DNA of 64,000 nt from an uncultured Sutterella sp. (lineage in GTDB: Bacteria > Pseudomonadota > Gammaproteobacteria > Burkholderiales > Burkholderiaceae_F). Of this stretch, positions 1 to 6,993 are shown piece by piece; position 1 is the stretch's first letter, and the number at the start of each line of letters is the position of its first letter. Below the pieces are notes generated by a model that searched no databases, was not told the DNA's origin, and saw only the letters and a list, made by a program, of their open reading frames with translations. The stretch is taken from assembly GCA_900764215.1 (NCBI GenBank), contig CAAFNI010000208.1, positions 7,751 to 71,750 on the forward strand. Direction: 5' to 3'. A program made the position numbers and the translations under genes.

Positions 1-105
1 GGCTTCGGGCAGGTAGACCTGCACGGCGTCGGCGGCCTCATAGAACGACGGGAACACAAATTTTTCCCCGCCGACCCGCTCGAACTGTCCCGAGTGCTTA
101 ACCAT
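1..105 (-). CDS. Unknown small element protein, C-terminus cut by window edge
   Basis: An open frame starts at an ATG at 103-105 and runs off the left edge without a stop, giving at least 35 residues (begins MVKHSGQFERVGGEKF). A strong ribosome binding site, AAAGGAGGTGAACC, sits directly before the ATG. The start overlaps the stop of the upstream gene by 8 bases, as expected in a translationally coupled operon. I do not recognise the protein. The good Shine-Dalgarno sequence and the overlap are the reasons to call it. Confidence 0.6.
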   Translation of the reverse strand, partial: MVKHSGQFERVGGEKFVFPSFYEAADAVQVYLPEA

Positions 106-388
106 GGTTCACCTCCTTTTGACGTTCGCATTCTTCCCAGCGACTCAAGCGTTCGATAACCTTGACCTCTACGACCTCCTCAATGGCCGCCATGACCGTG
201 GCGATGAGTTCTCGAGCGTTCTGCACGTCAAGAGAACCAGCCGTTCCCAGTCGACTGAGTTCGCGGTCAGCCATGTTCAGCGCGTAGGACTTCTCACGCA
301 AAACGCTCTCCTCATACCGCTGGTACTCGGTCACCAGCGCGCCACGTGCGTTTTCAGTGGATACACTTCGGTCTTTGATAGGACTCAT
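98..388 (-). CDS. Unknown small element protein, 96 aa
   Basis: The start is set at the ATG at 388 (MSPIKDRSV) because AAGGAGGGC lies just upstream; an open frame reaching 466 has no such signal. The protein is charged and probably helical, with a heptad-like Leu/Ala/Glu-rich second half (around AIEEVVEVKVIERLSRWEE) that could form a short coiled coil. It overlaps the next gene by 8 bases and follows the gene before it by one base, so it belongs to the same minus-strand operon. No family is recognised. Confidence 0.65.
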   Translation of the reverse strand: MSPIKDRSVSTENARGALVTEYQRYEESVLREKSYALNMADRELSRLGTAGSLDVQNARELIATVMAAIEEVVEVKVIERLSRWEECERQKEVNHG

Positions 389-389
389 T

Positions 390-752
390 TCAGCCCTCCT
401 TAGAGCGATTTGCGGGGACTTCCCCAGCAGTTTCTTTAAGATGATTGCGGGCGCAAAACGCCGCATTCATGGACGAATGAACACACGCGGTTAGATCGGA
501 GAGCGAGTACACGGCGTCGGCCACGTCCCGATCAGTGGCATACATGGCCTCGCCTGGGTGCTGGGCGCGAAGGTTGAGATAATCCGCCACGCCATTCAGC
601 ATCGTTCCGACACAGGAAAGCGCGGTTAAAGCCTCATCCCCAGCGCGCGCGATGCGCTTAGGATCGTTCGAAGCGATTGCGCTCATCGTGGCGTGGAATG
701 CGCCGCGATCTGCAACGTCGGGAAATTCTCCGACCTTGAAAGTCTCAGCCAT
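390..752 (-). CDS. Unknown small element protein, 120 aa
   Basis: The ATG at 752 (MAETFKVGEFPDV) is preceded by GGAGGT at good spacing, and this start overlaps the end of the upstream gene (stop at 745) by 8 bases. The product is soluble, alanine-rich and predominantly helical by composition, with four cysteines (CVG, ACVH, FCARN region). I see no known motif. Its middle (ALTALSCVGTMLNGVADYL) resembles in character, though not clearly in sequence, the helical product of the gene before it, so the two may be distant paralogues. Function unknown. Confidence 0.65.
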   Translation of the reverse strand: MAETFKVGEFPDVADRGAFHATMSAIASNDPKRIARAGDEALTALSCVGTMLNGVADYLNLRAQHPGEAMYATDRDVADAVYSLSDLTACVHSSMNAAFCARNHLKETAGEVPANRSKEG

Positions 753-1065
753 GGCACACCTCCATCTTGATGATGCTGGTGGTGTCGGCTTCGACCTGTC
801 GGCAACACTCGACCAGCTCCTCGACATAGGCAAGGTAAACCGCCTTCATGGAATTGCGACGGCCTGCATTTTGGATGCCGTCAGCTTCATCAAGGGCATC
901 GGCACAACGCCCTAGGAGCGCGTCCACGGCGTCGGTCAAGTCGTTTAGGGTGTCGACCTTCTGAGAGCCAGCAGAACGCTTGTGGCACGACTGGACGGGC
1001 AGGAAGGTAGGCTCAGGTATGGAGGGGAATGCCGTAGATACATTACGGCTTAGAGTGCGCATCAT
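745..1065 (-). CDS. Unknown small element protein, 106 aa (possible long form to 1494)
   Basis: The short form begins at tandem ATGs (1065 and 1062; MMRTLSRNVS) about nine bases after AAAGGA. It has a helical, acidic second half (TDAVDALLGRCADALDEAD) and no recognised family. The same frame stays open upstream to an ATG at 1494, itself preceded by GGAGGG and overlapping the previous gene, which would give 249 residues. That upstream part contains a terminator-like hairpin and many small hairpins, and its translation is low-complexity and basic. I therefore prefer the short form, with the upstream part as an RNA leader, but the long form cannot be excluded. Confidence 0.55.
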   Translation of the reverse strand: MMRTLSRNVSTAFPSIPEPTFLPVQSCHKRSAGSQKVDTLNDLTDAVDALLGRCADALDEADGIQNAGRRNSMKAVYLAYVEELVECCRQVEADTTSIIKMEVCHG

Positions 1066-1480
1066 TGCGAGGATTCCTTTGTTCGACTTGAGGAAGTCAC
1101 CCACCAACCGCCAAGAAGGTGGGAGACGCCGCGCGGGTTGGCGGACTGCGACAAAGGGACACAGCAAGCCCGAAGGCTTCCCGCACGGCATCGACCCGTA
1201 AAGAGGTACGGGCGCAATGAGGCCATGTTTACGATTTACGCCAAAAGAAAAGCCACGTGCATAACGTGACGTGGCGATAAATCGCCTTTGTACTCGCAGG
1301 CCGCCAAGCCTGCCCCCAGTCAGGCGACTGGGTAGGCACAGCATAGCACGGCATTTAGCGATTGCACAAGACACAGCCGACGCGATAGACTCTCGCCCCA
1401 TCAGGCCGCCCTTCTGAGTGCTTTCGTTTCCTCTGATTCCACCCTTCGGAACGATGACACTCCCAGCGGCCTGATCTTGT
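1066..1480 (-). other. Structured leader between two element genes
   Basis: This stretch, transcribed on the minus strand, is packed with small inverted repeats: CCCGTA/TACGGG near 1200, AAGCC-TTCG-GGCTT near 1170, and a stem followed by a T-run at 1243-1275. Repetitive G/C blocks (GGCAGGC, GGCGGCC) lie near 1300. P4-type satellites carry a hairpin-rich leader at the equivalent place that controls immunity through premature termination (family knowledge). A similar role here is inference. An in-frame reading without stops crosses the whole segment. Confidence 0.4.
1243..1275 (-). terminator. Terminator-like hairpin in the element leader
   Basis: On the minus strand a GCCACGT/ACGTGGC stem is followed directly by TTTTCTTTT. 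It sits between two genes read in the same direction, so it looks like an attenuator or partial terminator rather than an operon end. Confidence 0.55.
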
Positions 1481-1783
1481 TTATGGCTTCGCATTGATCG
1501 AACCCTCCACGACACGACGTTCGACGCCGAAGATTCGAGGCAGGCGGCCCCGATGCTCACGCCAATACATGAACGCGGCCAGCGCCACAGAGTCCACGCG
1601 ATAGGTCAGACAGCGCCCGCCGAAGCCGCCTCGGGTAGTCTCCTCAACCAGCTCGACATGATCCTCAGCTTCGGGCATGGCGGCCAGGAATTTCTCGAAC
1701 GACGTTTTCAGCACAGCAGGCCGCATCTTCGGCCTGAGCTGGTGCGCAATGTCTGAAAGTTGATGCTGGTACTTAGCGGCCAT
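1481..1783 (-). CDS. Unknown element protein, 100 aa
   Basis: The ATG at 1783 (MAAKYQHQLSDIAHQLRPK) is preceded by GGAGGG six bases upstream; the TTG at 1789 is a poorer choice. It follows the AlpA-type gene by two bases. The N-terminal half is helical and basic, and the second half has a glycine- and arginine-rich segment (TTRGGFGGRCLTYRVD). No family recognised. Tight packing with the regulator suggests they share one transcript. Confidence 0.65.
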   Translation of the reverse strand: MAAKYQHQLSDIAHQLRPKMRPAVLKTSFEKFLAAMPEAEDHVELVEETTRGGFGGRCLTYRVDSVALAAFMYWREHRGRLPRIFGVERRVVEGSINAKP

Positions 1784-1785
1784 GT

Positions 1786-2019
1786 TCAACCCTCCACATC
1801 GTCATAACGGGGACGGGATTCAAGCCAAGCGTCGACCTCATCACGACGCCACGCAACACAGTTCGCGCCCAGCTTGATAGGCTTCGGAAATTTTCCTTCC
1901 CTGACCCAGCGGCGCAACGTCGAATTGCCAACACCGCCGAGCATCTTGCGAAGCTGGATCGCCCGAATGAGAGAAGGTCGGAGAGCGTCGACCGCTGGTT
2001 GTTTTGTTTCAAGAGTCAT
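1786..2019 (-). CDS. AlpA-type (MerR-like fold) phage regulator / excisionase
   Basis: The 77-residue protein has a winged helix-turn-helix of the AlpA type: a hydrophobic first helix (RPSLIRAIQLRKMLGGVG) followed by the signature STLRRWVREGKFPKPIKLGA and an acidic C-terminal helix with WRRDEVDAWLESR. Proteins of this family act as transcription activators of integrase genes or as recombination directionality factors in P4-like and related elements (family knowledge). The ATG at 2019 is chosen for GAGGT six bases upstream over an in-frame TTG at 2025. It heads a run of small genes and is read in the same direction as the integrase. GGGGTRTC motifs near the integrase could be its sites, which is inference. 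Confidence 0.85.
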   Translation of the reverse strand: MTLETKQPAVDALRPSLIRAIQLRKMLGGVGNSTLRRWVREGKFPKPIKLGANCVAWRRDEVDAWLESRPRYDDVEG

Positions 2020-2082
2020 CAACAAACCTCAATGGTTAATGTTTGCCCCGAGCGGTATTGCTGGGGCTTCGATGACTACTTT

Positions 2083-2109
2083 AAAAAAAGAGAGGCGTCT
2101 CCGCCTCTC
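2083..2109 (-). terminator. Rho-independent terminator
   Basis: GAGAGGCG/CGCCTCTC forms an eight-base-pair stem followed on the minus strand by TTTTTTT. It lies just downstream of the 315-residue coiled-coil protein gene and separates it from the AlpA operon. Confidence 0.8.
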
Positions 2110-2186
2110 ATCTTCGGTGATGACGTTCGGCTTAAAAATGACCGTCACCTCCCAAACTGAACGCCACTTTCAAAATGACGTTACTC

Positions 2187-3134
2187 TCACGAAAGCATGA
2201 TCGAATTGGGTTTGCTTGCCTCGTACTTTTCTTTGTACCTCCTCAAGGCACGCTCTGCCGTTTTCCACGAAGCGGCCAGCCCCTTCTTTTTAAATCTCTC
2301 CATGACCTCGAGGGTTTGTTCCGTTACCGTGTCGAACGACATACGAAGGACTTCCTCGACAATCTCGTCTTGATCTTCGCGTTTTAGCTCACGTTTCCCT
2401 CGGACTGCCTGTTCGGCTTCTCTCAGTGCCTTGGTGCTGGGCAAGTTATCGTATGCCAGCTCAATAGCTTCGAGCGGCCATTGTTCTCTCAGCGTGAATA
2501 TCGGTTTATCGATCTTTTTATTGAGTCGACGGCAAACGGCCTGATACGCTTGAATTGGGAAGCCGTCAGGGTGCTTCACATACCCAGCTAGCCGCTCAAT
2601 ACCTGATGCGTCTCTCATTTTGTACCTGCGAATGCCTCTAATGAGTGCCTGAATACACTCATAAAACACGGGGTTGGCGTCTCGCTCCTCGCCTTTTCCA
2701 AGCATCTCACGAATCTCTTTTGTGAACTGTCCGAAGTAAAGCGTCGCAAATTCTTCAGGCTCATACGCTTGCTTATAACAAGCGCGAGCCATCAACAATT
2801 TTTCATGATCCGACGGGGCGTTCGGACGTTTGGCATTCTCAAGCATTATTTGCCGATCAGCGTCTAGTTGGTCTAGCTCCCGTCTCAATTCCTTTTGTTT
2901 CGCGTTCAGCTTTTCGATTTTCTGTTCGACCTTGTTAAGCTCCCTAAGCTTCTCCGCACGTTTGATAGAGTGGGTTGCAAATTCGGCCGAGATTCGTTCA
3001 AACGAATCGTCGAAGTAAGTGCAACGACCAGCCGCGTTCTCATTGGCTTGTTTCGCCACAGCGTCGACAACCGACCCCACTCCAAACACATCCGCCGAAT
3101 AGTCAAGCGACGACATTTTTGTCACATTATTCAC
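2187..3134 (-). CDS. Unknown coiled-coil element protein, 315 aa
   Basis: The start is a GTG at 3134, eight bases after TAGGAGA; an internal ATG (MSSLDYSADV) is six codons in. Residues about 55-105 form a clear charged coiled coil (KLRELNKVEQKIEKLNAKQ), followed by a mixed helical domain and a basic C-terminal stretch (MERFKKKGLAASWKTAERA) that could bind nucleic acid. I recognise no replication-initiator, primase or structural family. Three DnaA boxes lie 130-170 bases upstream of the start, so a role in element replication is possible, but that is inference from position only. A terminator follows the gene. Confidence 0.7.
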   Translation of the reverse strand: MNNVTKMSSLDYSADVFGVGSVVDAVAKQANENAAGRCTYFDDSFERISAEFATHSIKRAEKLRELNKVEQKIEKLNAKQKELRRELDQLDADRQIMLENAKRPNAPSDHEKLLMARACYKQAYEPEEFATLYFGQFTKEIREMLGKGEERDANPVFYECIQALIRGIRRYKMRDASGIERLAGYVKHPDGFPIQAYQAVCRRLNKKIDKPIFTLREQWPLEAIELAYDNLPSTKALREAEQAVRGKRELKREDQDEIVEEVLRMSFDTVTEQTLEVMERFKKKGLAASWKTAERALRRYKEKYEASKPNSIMLS

Positions 3135-3267
3135 TAGGTTTTCTCCTAGATGATGATGTTATTGTTTTCTTGATCCTCCGCTTTTCAAGCCAGCAATAAA
3201 GGCGTGGATTGAACCAACTGGAGAATGCCATTACATGCTAACGGTTTTCGGGCAATATCGCACCTCT

Positions 3268-3300
3268 GTGGAAAACTTATCCACAAGCTATTGTGGACAA
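3268..3300. promoter_or_regulatory. Cluster of three DnaA-box-like sequences in the element
   Basis: A perfect TTATCCACA (3277-3285) is flanked by TGTGGAAAA (3268-3276) and TGTGGACAA (3292-3300), both one or two changes from the reverse box. They lie upstream of the 315-residue protein gene. They may be a DnaA-dependent element origin or regulatory sites. Confidence 0.55.
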
Positions 3301-4138
3301 GTCTGTTTTACCCTCGCTCATCTGCCTAGCAGGTCAAACCGCAATTGCACGACCTGCATCTAGACGGCCCCAGGGCCTCGCTAGACCCGCCCCTTGGGTG
3401 GTTTTGCTCCCAGTACCTTTGCCTTCGCAAACCCCGCCGAGAGGGCCGCAGACCGCGCACTCTGGAAACGAAACGGCCTCGGAAAAAATCTCAGCAACTA
3501 GCCGACGCTCGGGCTTTGCGCCTCGTGTCTCAAACAATGGCACCGAAGTACCTATCAGCCGAAGGCGTTAGAGATAACGCCTCTAGAGAGGCGACCGACG
3601 GCAACGGCTCTACATTCTTTTACATCCTGCGCCTCAGCACGATGCTGGACTTCCCAACTAGCCGTCAGGGCATTCGCCTCATCCTCAGCACGGAAAGGCC
3701 GTACCAGCGCTCGGAGTTCGCTCGGGGTTCATCCTCCACCAGCGCGGTCTAATGGCCTGCAAAAAGCCCTCGAGCCTTAACATTTTTTATCTTTTCTCGG
3801 CTTCACAATCAGCCTCAAACCCTTGGGCCTCATGCCGTGAGGGAGGTTTTCGGAACGTCTCGCGCGCGCGTGCGCGAGGCAATGCACCTTTTCATCATCA
3901 ACGGCACCACCTTCACGACGTGCAAACCCATTGCGCCACAACGCTCACCCCCTTCGGAGCAACCGCCAAAATCTCCACGAATTGCACGCGCAAAAACTGA
4001 GCTGGTGGCGCGGTCTTGAAAATCGTTCGATTTTCACTCTCAAGCCGCCCCCTTACCCCTGTCGGCGCGTTCCTGTCAGACAGTCTCGAAGCGTAGGAGC
4101 ATGACGCCACAAGAGAGCCGACACCAGCCTCGGCGACC
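3301..4138. other. Gene-free 0.8 kb of the element with hairpins
   Basis: I see no credible gene here. Open frames on both strands lack ribosome binding sites and have protein compositions unlike real genes. Visible structures are two overlapping hairpins at 3564-3593 and an inverted repeat of CG dinucleotides (CTCGCGCGCGCGTGCGCGAG, near 3858-3878). The segment may be regulatory, an untranslated RNA or decayed sequence. Confidence 0.4.
3564..3593. other. Two overlapping, mutually exclusive hairpins
   Basis: GGCGTTA-GAGA-TAACGCC (3564-3581), a seven-pair stem with a GNRA-type loop, shares its 3' arm with CGCCTCT-AG-AGAGGCG (3578-3593). Only one can form at a time in RNA. Neither is followed by a T-run. 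Confidence 0.5.
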
Positions 4139-4507
4139 TTACTCCTCTGGGCTTGAGTTGGCCTCTCTCATCTTTGCATAAAGAGCAGTCATACCTGTGC
4201 AAGGTTCACTGGTCTCGACGCGAATCTCGCTCGACTCACGCCAACCAGCGCGGGACTTGAGGTAGAAAATCATGGCCGTCGTGTTGCCCTCGTTGATTTG
4301 CTCCATCAGCTTAGAGGCCACCGCACCGATGCCCTGCGCCTCGCCACGCCTGACCGCCTCAGCGAACGCCTCATCGTCTCTCAGTCGGCCATAGATCGTT
4401 GAGGCCGACGCCCCAAGAGAGGCGGCAATCTGCTCTCTCGTTAGACCCAGCGAAGCCAGCCGTTCAACCTCAGCTAGATCAAACTCTTTTTTCGGTTTCG
4501 TCTTCAT
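4139..4507 (-). CDS. Small helix-turn-helix protein, terminase-small-subunit-like
   Basis: The 122-residue product has an N-terminal helix-turn-helix (VERLASLGLTREQIAASLGA followed by SASTIYGRLRDDEAF), then a helix (EGNTTAMIFYLKSRAGWRE) typical of small phage DNA-binding proteins related to terminase small subunits. The ATG at 4507 is chosen because AGGAGG lies five bases upstream; the longer frame to 4651 has no such signal. A role in DNA packaging or in regulation cannot be told apart from sequence. No large-subunit gene is seen nearby, which favours a regulatory role or a helper-dependent satellite (inference). Confidence 0.75.
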   Translation of the reverse strand: MKTKPKKEFDLAEVERLASLGLTREQIAASLGASASTIYGRLRDDEAFAEAVRRGEAQGIGAVASKLMEQINEGNTTAMIFYLKSRAGWRESSEIRVETSEPCTGMTALYAKMREANSSPEE

Positions 4508-4705
4508 CGTTCCCTCCTGCCCTTTTAGGTTCTGCGAATTCTTCAAATTGTCGCACCGACCAACTATTCGGCCGTGTAAATCCTCATGGATTGACGCCAT
4601 ATAGGCGCCATCTTCAAGCCGTTGGCGCGGAAGGGGTTCAGCCGCTTTCAAGCCCTTTTAGACGCCATCCCCGTCAAGCATCATGATCACGGTTTTATAG
4701 GGGTG

Positions 4706-4759
4706 TCAAAAAGGACAATTTCTCGACCATGCTCTCGAGGCGCTGGACGTTCGCGCCAT
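4706..4759 (-). CDS. Possible 17-aa leader peptide
   Basis: An ATG at 4759 preceded by AAAAAAGGAGTCGACC opens a 17-codon frame (MARTSSASRAWSRNCPF) ending inside a GGGGTGTC motif. The ribosome binding site is strong, but so short a frame can occur by chance. The rest of 4508-4805 holds nothing else I can identify. Confidence 0.25.
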   Translation of the reverse strand: MARTSSASRAWSRNCPF

Positions 4760-4805
4760 GGTCGACTCCTTTTTTATGGCCTGCTCAAATTGCTCATTCC
4801 CGTCT

Positions 4806-4994
4806 TTATTTTCTCCGAAGCTCTCTCGCCAATGGATTGCCCTTCTGTGCGCTCTCTCGTGCGTTCTGAGCGCGTCTCACAGCCTCCACGCCTGATTGCT
4901 CATCGGCGGCATAAGCTCGAAGCCATGCGGCCAAATTGACCGCCATGGGCTTGATGGTCTTACCCGATCGACACCTTCTCAAGTGATTTGTCAT
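4806..4994 (-). CDS. Unknown small element protein, 62 aa
   Basis: An ATG at 4994 follows AGAAGGACG closely. The product is basic and helical (MAVNLAAWLRAYAADEQSG, then RRAQNARESAQKG), with no family recognised. It lies between the integrase and the small helix-turn-helix gene on the same strand. Shortness and the tight start spacing limit confidence. Confidence 0.45.
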   Translation of the reverse strand: MTNHLRRCRSGKTIKPMAVNLAAWLRAYAADEQSGVEAVRRAQNARESAQKGNPLARELRRK

Positions 4995-5060
4995 CGTCCT
5001 TCTCTAGAGTGAATTGTTGGATGAAAGAGAGCCAGCAGACAAAAGAACAAGGATAGGAGA

Positions 5061-5105
5061 TAGATATAGATTTTTATTATTTATTCTTTTCTTTCTTCTC
5101 TCTCT
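5061..5105. other. AT-rich tract beside the GTCCCAC repeats
   Basis: A run of almost only A and T with pyrimidine bias (AGATATAGATTTTTATTATT and on through TTCTTTTCTTTCTTC) lies directly next to the direct repeats. Iteron-type replication origins pair repeats with such a tract, so the two are best read together. Confidence 0.45.
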
Positions 5106-5108
5106 TCT

Positions 5109-5379
5109 GTCCCACCTGTTTCGACCAAAGTCCCACCTCTCTTCGGTAAAGTCCCACCTCATTCGGCCAAAGTCCCACATTAGCAGATTCCTCGCTCTTC
5201 CCTGCGGCACAAGGGATAGCACAGAAAAAGGGCATCTAGTCCCACCAGTCCCACCATTTTTTTTCTTGTTTCCTAGTCGAATGACATTCAGACAAAGAAA
5301 AGCCTCGACACCGCAAACGGCTCGAGGCTGGTTTGTTTTAGGCGTTCTGTCCCACGATTTTCTGCCAGGCGTCCCACTC
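5109..5379. repeat. GTCCCAC direct repeats (21-bp period), iteron-like
   Basis: The heptamer GTCCCAC starts at 5109, 5130, 5151 and 5172 with an exact 21-base period. The longer unit is GTCCCACCT, then a variable stretch ending in TTCG and a run of A. Four more copies in the same orientation start at 5239, 5248, 5349 and 5371, the last two inside the 3' end of the integrase gene. Eight copies of a heptamer in 270 bases is far above chance. Candidate roles are replication-initiator iterons or binding sites for the element's own regulator. Confidence 0.75.
5293..5329 (-). terminator. Rho-independent terminator of the integrase gene
   Basis: On the minus strand AGCCTCGA and TCGAGGCT pair around a 13-base loop and are followed by TTTTCTTTG. 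It lies just past the integrase stop. Confidence 0.75.
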
Positions 5380-6795
5380 TGGGGCGTCGGATTCATCAGG
5401 GTATCGGCCAGTGATGAGGAATCGCCCCCACAGCGTGGCGGCCTCTCGACGGCGTTTTATTTTCGGATGCCGACGGTACGCTCCATTTAGCGGATCGCCC
5501 TTAGCCTTCCCAGCGTTATGGTCTAGGCACAGCTCGACGGCCAGCTTACTGATCATGGCGTCGACAGCATGTTCATCATCTTCTGACCACGTGGCGAATG
5601 TCGTCCGACAGAGTGCATGAGGCACGACCACACGGGAACGCCCTTGATCGTCTTTCATCGTCCAATCTCGCCACTCTGGGAGGCCGCGCTCTCGCCGCCG
5701 CTTGTTCATGGCGTCAATGACACGCCTCAGTGAGGTTTGTGTGATTGCATTCTGACCGCCATCAGCAGAGAACACACAGTCGCCTTCGAAGCGAGGCATG
5801 GACTTCAGAAAGGCCACTGCGTACTGGGACAGGTAGGAGACATAAAAGCCAGCGCCCTTTTTCTTGCGATTCTCCTCTTTAACTTGGCAGGATTCATCTT
5901 CCCAGTCGACGGCACTCCATCGGAGTTCTCTAAAACTGCCACCTCTGAGAGCGGTCAGCATTCCGAAGATCAGCGCATTGCGTCCACTCGACGGCGGCAA
6001 TTCGCACAACTCTCGAAAGAATGTGGGCGCTTCCCTGTAGTCAATCGTCGGGTTGTTCCCGCCCTTCGGAATCAAGTGCAGTATCGGCGCATAGAGCGCG
6101 GCCAGCCTCGACCCCTTGACCAGCGAAGCGGGAAGAATGCCTTCTGCTCTCAGCCCTTGACCGACCGCCCACTCACAGACACCATTGATGTAATCCCTGA
6201 TCTTTCTGGACGTGGCCTCGGTGACTTCAAAAAGCCAGTCGTCTTTGGTCAATGCTTCGAACACATCGTCGGCGTCTACTTCCCCGACGGGTTTACTACC
6301 GAACACAGGGAACGCGCGCGACTGCAAGCCGCTCATGACGTTTCGTTCTCTGTACTTATTGTTGACCGCCCAGCTAGCCGCGTTCATTGCGACATAGTCC
6401 ACGGCGGCCTGCTCGAACGTAATGGCCTTGACCTTCGCCAGCTCTTTGGCCTCTCGTTCGGCGGACTTCTGGTTCTCAGCTTCGACCAGGGGATCAATGC
6501 CAGCCAGCAATGAGGCACGATACTCTCTCGCCTTTGCTCTCGCTTCTGAGAGGCCACAGGCCGAGCCGTTCGGTTCATAGGTCAAGCCATAGAGAGAGCG
6601 GTCGATAGCCTTCCCGTTTATCTTGCAACGAATGATCCATCGGCGGCTACACCCGCTCGAAGTTTTCTGGAGGAGCAGGTACAGGCCAGCAACGCCGCCG
6701 ACGGCAATCTTGAGCCGCTGTGCGTCGGACTGTTCAAATTTTCGGATGATCGGGTTCAGCTGGTTAGGGAGTAGCTCTTGGGATACCTTCGGCAT
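5338..6795 (-). CDS. int: Tyrosine recombinase (site-specific integrase)
   Basis: This 485-residue protein has the layout of P4/DUF4102-like integrases: an N-terminal arm-binding region (LKIAVGGVAGLYLLLQK), a SAM-like core-binding domain around residues 125-220, and a C-terminal catalytic domain. Visible catalytic residues are Arg in LTALRGGSFREL (about 284), His and Arg in PHALCRTTFATW (about 393 and 397, the H-x3-R subtype), His in LDHNAG and Tyr in NGAYRR (about 440). It sits beside tRNA-Arg and would mediate insertion there. The ATG at 6795 is chosen; a TTG-initiated frame to 6909 is possible, and neither has a good ribosome binding site. A terminator follows. Confidence 0.93.
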   Translation of the reverse strand: MPKVSQELLPNQLNPIIRKFEQSDAQRLKIAVGGVAGLYLLLQKTSSGCSRRWIIRCKINGKAIDRSLYGLTYEPNGSACGLSEARAKAREYRASLLAGIDPLVEAENQKSAEREAKELAKVKAITFEQAAVDYVAMNAASWAVNNKYRERNVMSGLQSRAFPVFGSKPVGEVDADDVFEALTKDDWLFEVTEATSRKIRDYINGVCEWAVGQGLRAEGILPASLVKGSRLAALYAPILHLIPKGGNNPTIDYREAPTFFRELCELPPSSGRNALIFGMLTALRGGSFRELRWSAVDWEDESCQVKEENRKKKGAGFYVSYLSQYAVAFLKSMPRFEGDCVFSADGGQNAITQTSLRRVIDAMNKRRRERGLPEWRDWTMKDDQGRSRVVVPHALCRTTFATWSEDDEHAVDAMISKLAVELCLDHNAGKAKGDPLNGAYRRHPKIKRRREAATLWGRFLITGRYPDESDAPEWDAWQKIVGQNA

Positions 6796-6811
6796 GAAAC
6801 GCTCGTTTATT

Positions 6812-6907
6812 GGGGTGTCAAGGTCAGGCACAGCGCCGACCTCATGAGATACCCCTATAGATACCCCAATAAATAATGGGATGTCAAGGCACTGCACGGC
6901 ACACCCC
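6812..6907. promoter_or_regulatory. Cluster of GGGGTRTC motifs upstream of the integrase gene
   Basis: Five exact or near copies occur in about 95 bases: GGGGTGTC (6812), GATACCCC (6848 and 6860), GGGATGTC (6878) and CACACCCC (6900), in alternating orientation. Another exact copy is at 4700. Position between integrase start and tRNA suits integrase arm sites or AlpA/Xis sites (inference). Confidence 0.45.
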
Positions 6908-6948
6908 AATACACTCGCGAAAGCTCAATTCCTTGAAAACCCCTGTGG

Positions 6949-6987
6949 CAAAAGGAAAGCCCGCACAGTATGGCACTGTTCGGGCTT
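6949..6987 (-). terminator. Terminator downstream of tRNA-Arg
   Basis: A long stem (AAGCCCG/CGGGCTT with an inner ACAGT/ACTGT) is followed on the minus strand by TTTCCTTTT. It begins seven bases past the tRNA CCA end and probably ends the tRNA transcript. Confidence 0.8.
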
Positions 6988-6993
6988 GTTGTT

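Noticed and set aside
3293..4110. Several open frames of 60-135 codons on both strands
   Set aside because: They lack ribosome binding sites, begin with TTG or GTG by chance, overlap one another and show no protein-like composition.
5004..5396. Minus-strand frame with a seven-residue WDFGRxR repeat
   Set aside because: The repeat comes from the 21-base DNA period. The frame starts inside int, crosses its terminator and has no ribosome binding site.
5611..5640. Apparent loss of the second catalytic Arg of the integrase (HALC instead of HxxR)
   Set aside because: The sequence PHALCRTTFATW fits a known integrase subtype with His-x3-Arg, so the Arg is present one position later.
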